Assembly (NCBI RefSeq): GCF_032854445.1
Contig: NC_088295.1
Coordinates: 72,074,028 to 72,138,027 of the forward strand
DNA: 64,000 bases
Reading direction: 5' to 3'
Origin: Liolophura sinensis
Lineage: Eukaryota; Mollusca; Polyplacophora; Chitonida; Chitonidae
The notes under the pieces are model-generated. The model was not told where the DNA came from. It did not search any database and saw nothing but the letters and a program-made list of their open reading frames with translations. Shown here piece by piece: positions 19,836-30,400 of the stretch (position 1 is its first letter; each line of letters opens with the position of its first letter). The translations under genes and the position numbers were made by a program.

Positions 19836-21660
19836 CAGCGATTATGTGTGGTCAGATGTTAGATACCTCATTTGCATAGCTGTTTCAGCAGTTAAAATGA
19901 TCTGGTGTCACATTACCAATATTTTGTCGCTGTTGCAGCGGTTATGTCATCAGATGTCAGTTATCACATTGTCGTCACTGCTTCAGCGGTTATGTATGAT
20001 CAGATATCAGTTACCACATTATCGTCGCTGCTCCAACGGTTATGTGTAATTGGATGGCACATTACCAATTTTTGTCGCTGCTTTAGTGGTTATGTGATCA
20101 GATGTCAGTTACCACATTGTCGACGTTGCTCCATCGGTTATATGTGATCGGATGCCACATTGCCAATTTTTTGTCGCTGCTTCAGCGGCTATGTGATCAG
20201 AGATCAGTTACCTCATTGCTGTCACTGCTTCAGCAGTTATTTGATCAGATGTCAGTTACCACATTATCGTCGCTGTTTCAGTGGTTATGTGATCAGATGT
20301 CGGTTGCCACATTGCTGTCGCTGCTTCAGCGGTTATGTGTGATCAGATGTCAGTTACCTCATTGCTGTCGCTGCTTCAACAGTTATGTAATCAGACGTCA
20401 GTTACCACATTGTCGTCACTGATTCAGCGGTTATGTGTGATCAGATGTCAGTTACCACATTGCCGTCGCTGTTTCAGTGGTTATGTGATCAGATGTCATT
20501 TACCATATTACTGTCGCTGCTTTAACGGTTATGTGATAAGATGTCAGTTACCACATTGTCGTCGCTGCTTCTTCAGTTATGTATGACCGCATGCCACATC
20601 ACCAATTTTTTGCCGCTGTTTTAGCGGTTATGTGATAAGATGTCAGTCACCACATTGTCGCCGCTGCTTCAGCGGATATGTGTGATCAGATGTCAGTTAC
20701 CACATTGTCGTCGCTGTTTCAGTGGTTATGTGATCAGATGTCAGTTACCATATTACTGTCGCTGCTTTAACGGTTATGTGTGATCGCATGCCACAACACC
20801 AATTTTTTGCCGCTGTTTTAGCGGTTATGTGATAAGATGTCAGTCACCACAATGTCGTCGCTGCTTCAGCGGTTATGTGTGATCAGATGTCAGTTACCAC
20901 ATTGTCGTCGCTGTTTCAGTGGTTATGTGATAAGATGTCAGTTACCACATTGTCGTCACGGCTTTAGCGGTTATGTGATAAGATGTCAATCACCACATTG
21001 TCGTCGCTGCTTCAGCGGTTATGTGTGATCAGATGTCAGTTACCACATTGTCGTCGCTGTTTCAGTGGTTATATGATCAGATGTCATTTACCACATTGTC
21101 GTCACTGCTTTAGCGGTTATGTGTGATCAGATGTCAGTTACCACATTGGTGTAGCTGCTTTAACGGTTATGTGATAAGATGTCAGTTACCAGATTGCATC
21201 AGCATCTCTATCTTCCATGCGCAGAGCTAAGAAGTGGAAATAACTCAACATTATCATTGTGTTGTGATCAGATGTGAGTTACCACATTGTCTTCGCAGCT
21301 TCAGCTGTTATGTGTGATCAGATGCCAGCTACCACATTGTCGTCACTGCCTCTGCAGTTATGTGATCAAAAGCTAATTACCACATTGTCGTCACTGCTTC
21401 AGCAGTTATGTGTGATCGGATACCACATTACCAATTTTTTGCCGCTGTCTTAGCGGTTATGTGATAAGATGTCAGTTACCACATTGTCGTCGCTGTTCAG
21501 TTCTTATGTGATCAGATGTCATTTACCAGATTGCTGTCACTGCTTTAACGGTTATTTGATCAGATGTCATTTACCACATTGTCGTCGCTGCTTCAGCAGT
21601 TACGTGTGATGCCACATTACCAATTTATTTTTGTCACTGTTTCAGCGGTCATGTGTGATC
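19836..21660 (+). repeat. 50-bp minisatellite, about 36 imperfect units
   Basis: Units carry 'gtgatcagatgtcagttacc', 'acattgtcgtcgctgcttca' and 'gcggttat' with many 2-base length variants (48 or 50). Within the array some blocks recur as higher-order groups, for example 20,580-20,860. Open frames across it simply follow the period and are not genes. Confidence 0.92.
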
Positions 21661-22429
21661 GGTTGTGTGTAGTTGAAAATTTGCCAGAAATTTACCAAAT
21701 TCATGGCCAGTTTGGTAACTTTCACATGCAGGGATACATGCGGTTTCACAGGTTAAGCAAAGCAAGGATTTAAACTCTCTAAGACAAGGCATAAATTTAA
21801 TTGAATGACAATTTTCATCTACGACGAGCTTGGCGGCATGAGGATTCACACAATTTTTGGATTTTGTGAAAAAATCTCAAGCAACCATTCGGTTCTCATT
21901 TAGTGATGACAGTCTAGGTTTCACACTTCACTAGCAGAATGCTGGGATATGCAGGCGAATGACATTGCCATAGTGCGAGACAAGGCATATTCTACACTTG
22001 TACACTTTGGTTTTGGGCGACCCCGCTATACAGCCATTTGGTAATTTTCTCTTACACTGCGTACTCTTTTATACTTGTTCATTTCATTTTAGTTGTTGTA
22101 AAGACCTCTTTTTCATGACTTAGTTGACACAATAGGTCACTTTTTATGTGGACTATAGGCTTCAAACGGTAACCAGTGTGTGTTTCAATATAAATTCATA
22201 ACTCATGCCACATGGATCGTATCGTAACGTTACCTCCACGCCGATACAATGTAGGAATTTCTTTTGCAACGTCGTACTGTCTTTAGTGTGACTTCATCTA
22301 GAAGAACTGGCAAATGAATATTTGAACAACAAGAGAAAAAACACTGAAAATCTTTTTATTTGTTGCTACACTTAAGCATTAAAAAATATATGTTTATGAA
22401 GAAAACAATTGCTGATAATTAATAATGCA
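21661..22429. other. Intergenic, nothing recognised
   Basis: Unique AT-rich sequence with no long frame and no match to the duplication copies. Confidence 0.4.
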
Positions 22430-22556
22430 GAAAATATGCCAGGAACAAACAGGTAAAAATACACCCTGAAGATAGATTCCATTTGAATCAAAGAAAATAT
22501 GCCAGGAACAAACAGGTAAAAATACACCCTGAAGATAGATTCCATTTGAATCAAAA
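22430..22556 (+). repeat. 63-bp direct tandem duplication
   Basis: Two nearly identical units start at 22,430 and 22,493 with 'gaaaatatgccaggaacaaa'. Confidence 0.9.
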
Positions 22557-25500
22557 ACATCTCCAGATTTACATTAAGTAATGTTTACATTAATTATTTA
22601 TTGTCTTCTTAATTAAATTTAATGAAAGATAGCCTACAGACACTCTTTATGATGGAAGACGTCTGTTGCCTTCGGGTGATTCAGCACACTATATGCGTCC
22701 ACTTTCATTAAAGGTCGTGCACGTAGATTTTCTTTGTAGATGAAGCGTTGAAGCGTCATAAAGAAGCATCATATACGGGAAAATATGAAAAGATTTGTTG
22801 AAGTACTTTCCCTCATGTATTTCCTAATTTGATAATACGTTTAATATATCCTAGGAAGACTGTACAATTACTATGGCATAAGTATTATAGTTTTGATAAC
22901 TTAGGAATATTTCTAAGAGAAAAAAATAACATTTTCAAATGCTAGTTTTTCAATATTCTAATGGTTGGTTATTTGTGCTTGGCATATTCTATGAAACTGT
23001 GCATCGTACAGCTGCCATAAGTAATAATGCTGGGTTGAAACAGATTTACATGGCCCTTGTGGTAATATGGCACGGCCTCAACTTGCCAAAATCAGTATGA
23101 ACCATATTGACGAGTAACAATCAAATGATACAGTATCAGCCAATGCGGTGCAACTGAACACGGTTCTGCGTGCAAACTTGTAACAAGTGCCTCTCAAAAG
23201 AATGTATCCTAAAGAAATATACTCTTCTATTCTTGAAAACACACACATCTTGCCACTTCTCTGTATTGTATTGCCCGGCTATGTTTGATACTAGTAAATA
23301 CTTTTGACCACATTGTATAATACATCACAGCAAGCGAGACGTTTTAATAATTGCTTGGCGTGATAGTCATCTTTAATTACTTGTAATCTACTGTTTTCGT
23401 GGTATTGTGAGAAGACATGTTTGTATTTGTACAAAGAACCATTGCCAAAAGAATATTGCCGTTCACTCGGATGCTAATATCCAAGGTATTGGGCTGTCCT
23501 CTTTCATTGTTATGAAACATCTCACAGGGCATATATAGTGAGGGAATGCTCAACCTTAGTGGGATTTGAAACAGCAAAATCAAAATCTGGCAATTGACCT
23601 AATTGGACATAGCCAGTAGTCAAATTTTCACACCCTTTTACGGAATCACGAATGACCGCAGAATTACGGTTTTAGTGAAATCACAAATTTGTCAAAAGCT
23701 CTTTATTAGCACAGCTGGGCAAAGGGGCGGCCACATCATACATGTAAGATCTATAGGTTACAGGGTATCATTCAGTGCAACGGAGTTCACTGCATACGCA
23801 GGGGTGTGCAATACCTAAAGTGACATTAAACTCATTTAACTCGTAAATGGCGTGATGAACGCATAATTCATTGGCGTGATGAACGCATAATTCATTGCAA
23901 TGCATGCTATCGGACTACCCGGTACACTACCTGATGCCTTGAACTGACATCGACCTGACACTATGAGAGCACACTGAAAAGACTCTGCACCGTTTGGAAT
24001 ATCTCAATATCATTAGTATACACATGTTATGCGCACGACTGCCGCCAGTTTCTAAATTTAGCTTGCCACTGTTTACATACGCTGAGTTCAGCGCCTGCTG
24101 TCTGCCTCTACCTTAGAATATTCCAGAATGCGCTCAGTTCGGTGCCTGTTTGTTTACATCAAGTGTTCAGGAATTTTCTTATTCTAGACAATTCCTATAT
24201 AAGTCTATATAAGACCTCTTTTATAGCCTCTGGCTTTGTTATATCCTATCTCCACCGAGCACTTGTTCAGTCTGATCTTATATGTTTAATTTGTGCTCTT
24301 GTATACACAGTGCTTATTAGTACACGGACCCTGTCTGTGGAATTTTGTGTATATTTCGTCATACACTCAGTTATACTGTGGATTTTCCCTGTTGTGAATT
24401 TGCCTCTGAGCATTTATGCCTGTGTGGTATATATTGTGGAATATATGCGTCCGTTTGGACTTGACACCGTAAGTACTTTAGTATTTGTATATATACTGCT
24501 ATCCTCTCCTGTTAAACTTAAGTACTTTAGTATTTGTATAAGTATTATTATCTGTTCTTGTTAAAGCTAATAAATTGTTGTAAAATAAAATCTGCTGGTT
24601 TTGGTTACTTTTTTGTGCGGCTAAACTGTCGTGTATTTCGAACAAGCCATCTCTTTATAATACAGACAGTTTGGGTCGTAACAACACAGCAGAGAAAGTC
24701 TACAACTGGCAACGTTATACATTCAAGTTCTAGGACCACGTAGAATTTGTACAGTGCAGGATGTCTTTTTCTCGCACATTGTAAGTTAGAGAAAGTCTAC
24801 AAATGGAACTGCTGTGAAGATTCCCAGAGCTCTTGACCTGGGTTTGCACAGCTAAGAAAGTTCATAACTAACACTACTATGCAAATTGTAAGAGGCTGTA
24901 ACTGACGAGACTTTGCACAGTTCGGGATGTGTTTATCTCACAATAGAATACAATACAGGGAATGTCCACAATTGTCTCTCTAACTGACGCAACCTTACAC
25001 GCAGATTCTTCTATACACGTCGTAGACATGTCAGAACTGGCACCACAGTATACAAACCATGAGAGCCAGAATATCAAATGATTTTGCATAACTTGGAAAA
25101 TCTATCTCTCGCATCTCTTTACACAACAGAGAATGGGAATAACTGAATCTGCTCTGCAAGTTTTGATAACCCATAACTGACTCAGCCCTTCAAAGACATC
25201 TCGAATCGGTACTCTGACATTCCTTTCCAGCATAACTTAAAGTTTAGCAGCTGTTGCACCCTTTCGTTGATATCACTATCGGCGTGGTGACCAAGCCACC
25301 TTCTGATATCACAATAAAAAACTTTGGAAATCGGAATGTGACAGTTTGCACCCCCATGACACAATTGTTAGCAGCTATAATGTTAAGAATTTTCCTGATA
25401 TCACTGTGGGCATGTTTGAAGCCTTCACAATATAAAACGAACAACTGATATTTGGTATTCTGATACTATACGGCTTAAATGTTTGTGTGACACCATGTCA

Positions 25501-25717
25501 CTATGGGCATGGTGTAAGCCCTTTCCACGTATCACAATACAAAACCGTAAAAATCGGTGTTTAACATTTTACACATACGTGACCTAACTTTTTTACGAAC
25601 ATCATAATACACAATCATAACTATGTGTTATATGCAGCGAAGATCACATATCTGATATTACAGGTGATATACTTGTACTTGAGACCGTTACACAGTGGTG
25701 TGTAAGAATCATGGAAT
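22557..25717. other. Intergenic, small degenerate repeats only
   Basis: A 26-base direct repeat lies at about 23,851-23,898 ('ggcgtgatgaacgcataatt') and a 60-base one at 24,470-24,545 ('agtactttagtatttgtata'). Diverged repeats occur at 24,690-25,150 ('agaaagtctacaa') and 25,250-25,560 ('tgatatcac..tgg.catg'). The 140-codon frame at 24,142-24,564 has no recognisable domain. Confidence 0.45.
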
Positions 25718-26062
25718 TATACACCATGTAATAAAATCCTCTTCATTGTTGCAGTACACCATGTGATAAAATCCTCCCGATTGTTGCAGTACAGCTGGTG
25801 ATAAAATCCTCCGGATTGTTGCAGTACACCATGTGATAAAATCCTCCGGATTGTTGCAGTACGCCATGTAATAAAATCCTCTTCACTGTTGCAGTACACC
25901 ATGTAATAAGATCCTCCGGAATGTTGCAGTACACCATGTGATAAAATCCTCCGGATTGTTGCAGTACACCATGTGCTAAAATCCTCCGGATTGTTGCAGT
26001 ACACCATGTGTTAAAATCCTCCGGATTATTGCAGTACACCATTTGATAAAATCCTCCTTGCA
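25718..26062 (+). repeat. 35-bp minisatellite, about 10 units
   Basis: Units read 'ttgttgcagtacaccatgtg' followed by 'ataaaatcctccgga', with variants such as 'cttcatt' and 'gctaaa'. Confidence 0.92.
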
Positions 26063-27306
26063 TTAGACCATGTCATGAAAGTGTTTTACTCACATCTCTG
26101 TCTCACTAAACACCGAATACATGTCATTTACATCGGGTCATGCAAACACTTCACTTACATCTATACATCAAAAACACATTATGAACAAATTTGACTTGCA
26201 GTTAATGAATCTGGTAATGATACGGTTCAACTATACATCGCAGCAACTACAAAAGGGGTTCGTTTGCATAATAGTGTAGAGGTTATATGATCATTTTGGA
26301 AAGAAAATTTTAAAAAGCCATGAATGTCTACAGCAATGTTTATATAGCCGCTAATAAATTTACCGGTAGCACTGTAACAAAGCTAGCAATAAAAAAAGCA
26401 ATTCATGGTTTAACATTTAATCAGGGTCAATACACAGATCAAAACGCCATCATAATGGCCAACTCTCTTCTCTCAGGTGGAAATATCTATATACCAGTAA
26501 CATTTATAAGCCAGTATCGATATGGAAATATATATATGAAAGCAAAAACATCAATGAAAACAAAAAAAAAATCATTTTCAATTACATAACACGTCATAAT
26601 GGTATTGTAAGCTTTTGTGATTACCTTACTGCCCAAAAAGTTCACCGCTGATATATCAGAACTTAAAAAGTTGGTTGGTAGCCATATATGTATGTAAAGT
26701 TGATTGATAATTCAACTGCCAACCGCCAAGTAAGTAAATTTGGTAGGGAATTCCATCAGTTTGTAGTTAATAAAAGAACGTATTGTAATGTTGGCTGCTA
26801 ACACCATCAATACGTACAAATTTGGTTGATGATTAGATATAATGATATTTCTGTATTTAAAGCACATCATTCATGCAGATCATGCTGCATATGACTTATT
26901 GAAACAACGTAAAAAAGTGTATGGATACGCTGAAATATATCCAGGCCTAAGTAGTTTTTACTAGCGCTGTATTACATAACGATTGTTGGACATTACGTGG
27001 TTACTCACCCAGTACAGACATGCTTATATGAATGATGCATGATTAATTTGGCACCCAACACCGCATATACCACTGTATATACCTGTATAAGGTTCACATT
27101 TGGCGCATGCACAATATAAGTCATACCATAAAACCTAGTCAGGTTCAGTTTCCACTGCAGCGCACTGAATACGCCCGTGGTTTCTTCTTTCAACGGTAGA
27201 AATTGTTTTACGTCCAACTTTGGGATACGCTTTCATTGCCGCCATGAGCTGGGCTTTGATGTAAGCTATCAATCACGATCGATTGTCATCAACAGGTTAA
27301 AACGAA
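26063..27306. other. 3' flank of the esterase-like gene, nothing else recognised
   Basis: Lies just downstream of the last coding exon. It should contain the 3' UTR; an ATTAAA on the minus strand near 26,414 is the only poly(A) signal candidate I noticed and is distant. No coding frame is seen. Confidence 0.4.
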
Positions 27307-27489
27307 TCACATTTTCGTCGCCGACTCCTCGACGGCAAACGCCCGGTTGTCGTGGACATCATATTGCCGCTTTCTATTCATCGAGGAGAACTTCCTTGGA
27401 GCGTATACGAAATTCACAAGCAGCAGAACAACAACAATAACAAACAAGAAACACACAACTATAGTCAGAGCCAGGATTGCTTCGGATGC
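27307..27489 (-). CDS. Exon 4: transmembrane helix and cytoplasmic tail
   Basis: The acceptor is 'gtctttatttcag'. It encodes 60 residues then TGA at 27309-27307. The 25-residue hydrophobic stretch 'ILALTIVVCFLFVIVVVLLL' plus 'VNFVY' is followed by basic residues (PRK, NRKR), as expected for a type I membrane protein. The tail ends ESATKM, which fits the class I PDZ-ligand pattern T-x-hydrophobic, as in other cholinesterase-like adhesion proteins. No start codon context is present, so it is a terminal exon and not a separate gene. Confidence 0.8.
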   Translation of the reverse strand, partial: ASEAILALTIVVCFLFVIVVVLLLVNFVYAPRKFSSMNRKRQYDVHDNRAFAVEESATKM

Positions 27490-30400
27490 CTGAAATAAAG
27501 ACCAAAAGTGAGCGACTGAACACCTCTTTAATCAGGTTTGTCACTGACAGTAAAGTGATCCCAAACTTGTTGAAGACTCCACCATAAAGCACAATGACTT
27601 AGGTCAGGTTTCATCGCTAAAAACAATTAGCAGTATTAGCAAATAAGTGAATCAATTAGTATGGAGCATACAAAATATTTCAGTTCCAAATAGTTCAATA
27701 GTATACTCAGTTCCCTTATTTTTATGAGAAAACGAATGAAAAGTTTCTACCTACAAACATAAATTTAAAGGAAAAGAAAAACCGTAAAATTCAAATCATC
27801 AGCTGTCGTCGAGAAAAGGCATTTGATAATAAATATCATGAACTAGAATTTCTGTAACTCTTGGGGCGCAAAATGACTAATGCACAATGAAAAATGGCAT
27901 GGTTTGGCGCATAATTTCCTTGCCGCCACACATGCTGTTTCGTTTACGACAGTGCGTATTTACGATCTTGTAAACGGGTTTTACTATATACATGGCCGGT
28001 CTCATCTAGCATTTCACGAAACTCAAGCCAGACCACAATACAGTGTATATAGCTAATGTAAGTGAGAGTTATACATCCCTAGTTATTGGATATTATCGCC
28101 ATTAAATACATCCAACTTACAGTTTGTAAATCCAGACCAAACATTGACTCATCTGAAAGAGTAAAAGTTTAAAAGATAAAAATAAGAAATTTCAGTTGAC
28201 TGGGTCACCTTTTATTTGATTCTTTACTTGTTTGAATGCCAGAGTCAAGAATTTTCACATATACCATTACGGTTATTTTTATGGCTGTGTGGTATGGGTC
28301 TTCAAAGAGCGTTGCACAAACTGCCTCTCGAACGTCGTCAACCGTTTACTGTGACCAATATTTATTTATTTATTTGGTTGGTCTTTTACGCCGTGCTCAA
28401 GAATATTTCACTTATGCGACAGCGGCCAGCATTACGTTGAGAGGCAGAGCCCGGGAGAAATCCACGACTATCCACAGGTTGCTGCGGAGAGTATTTCGGC
28501 GGAGACTAAGGAGTCTTGGCGGAAAAAAGTGCATTAAGCCTGCCTCATTATCTAGGGATTTTAAGTGCCATATTATAGTCAGATTATTCTACCCATTTTT
28601 TTACACTAAAATTAAAAATATATACAAAGGTAGGTAATTATGAAAAAGTAAGAAATCTGGACACTAATCCTTTAAGTGAGGTTTTTGGTGGTTAAAAAAG
28701 GGTGATACGTCACTGGAACCTAAAGATCTCCGTGGCATTCAAAATAAAACGCAATTCATTCAGTGAAGAGAAAAAGAAAGTTAGTTTCAGATGTATCTAT
28801 CAGAGATCTGTTCACTGAAGCTGTCCTCATTTCTTACGTTTTTTTCATTTTAAGCTTATGTAATGAAGTGTGTCAAGAATGATCATGAAGAAAGTGGCTA
28901 GGTTGTAAGGTTCCATGCATGTATGCCGGGTTCAAAACGCCGCAGTAGAAATCCAAAAAGAAAAGAGGTAACACGTGCATAGTCCAAATATAGCTGTATA
29001 AATGGCTAAGAAAAGATTTAAATGTTAATCATTGGTTGAGAGTAGAGACCCTGATATTACGCACCATGGGAAGCGTGGTCATGACCGGCAGTCGTGTGAC
29101 CTCCATGATCATGGCCTGGTGATGACGTAGTCGTGATGACGCCATCAACACTCTCCAACACCGGAAGAACAACGGTCCAGAAATGTGAACTGTCGGTGTC
29201 TGGGGCTTTATTAGCGTTCTCAGGAGTCATATTTTCCATCAACTCCAGGTAAGTCGGGTTACTAGTATTGAAGGGGTGCCAGTGTATGGCATTATTCATC
29301 ACAGGAATTCTGAAATAGTAAAGGTCGTTAGGTTCTACATCAAGAGTAGCTAATTTCTACATCAAGTAAAAGGGCTTCAAAATTATGCATCACAAAAGAA
29401 ACATATGAACATTCAAACTTTGGAAAAACTTATTGGAAAAACCGTTAGGACACATTAGGGAAAAAAGTTTTATAACAGTATACCTAACAGGAAACATAAT
29501 CATGTGAAATTTTGATTAGCTACAACTGTGTAAAATATGTTTTTAATTATTTATTTGGTGTTTATCGCTGTACTCAAGAATTGTTTCATTACGTGAGGGC
29601 TATCATTCCTGTGGGAGACACTGGAGAGATATGAATAAGCCACTGTCCTTCGCACGGTATCCGGCTAAAGCTATAGGGGAAGCCATGGCAGTTGGATTCG
29701 AACGCGTGCCCTCAAAGATCAATGACTTAGCACGAAGCCAGAGTGTTAATCTTCTAAGGCAGCGAAAGCTTGCCCCATGAGAAAAAGAAGTCTAGTATAC
29801 TATAATTTGTAAAATGTTTTGTCCGTCATAACAGTGGTCTTTTCCGCGAACAGCTCTTTGGCGGATATTAAAATTTAAGAGATCAAAAGTTGTGCTTGAA
29901 AGTGTACGCTTTATGGTGAGTTAGTTTTTATAGACTGTGTAGTTCGACTTATTTCTTCATTGGTCACTGCGCTTTGTCTGTGTTTCATAGAACGAATACT
30001 GAAATTCTTTAAGCTGATCTCTCTGAAATCACCTACCCTCCTCTGACGAAGTTGGCCCAAGCAGACATTATTGTCTGACTAAGATTCTCGGTCTTCGAAT
30101 GACCTGAGTATCCTGTGTGACCACCGGCCATAGCGGTCATATGCCGTGCGTGACCACCGGACATATCTGTCGAGTGTCCAGCGTGACCAGCGGACATATC
30201 TGTCGAGTGTCCTGTGTGACCACCGGGCATATCTGTCGAGTGTCCAGCGTGACCACCGGACATATGTGTCGAATGCTCTGTGTGACCACCGGGCATATCT
30301 GTCGAGTGTTCGGCGTGACCACCGGACATATCTGTCGAGTGTCCGGCATGACCACCGGGCATAGCTGTCGTGTGCCCTGCGTGACCACCGGACATATCTG

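Noticed and set aside
19846-21028. Several plus-strand frames with 'RCFSGYVIRCQLPHC' repeats
   Set aside because: Translation of the 50-bp minisatellite; the frames shift with each 48/50-base unit.
24142-24564. 140-codon hydrophobic frame
   Set aside because: AT-rich sequence gives long hydrophobic frames by chance. No splice pattern or homologous copy supports it.
25718-26062. Regularly spaced repeat that could look like a CRISPR array
   Set aside because: There are no unique spacers; units are contiguous and imperfect, as in a minisatellite, and the genome is eukaryotic.
29057-29064. Treating the TAA after exon 2 as the only end of the gene
   Set aside because: A donor lies just before it, and the microexon and transmembrane exon downstream fit the phase exactly. 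I keep the stop as a possible alternative end.
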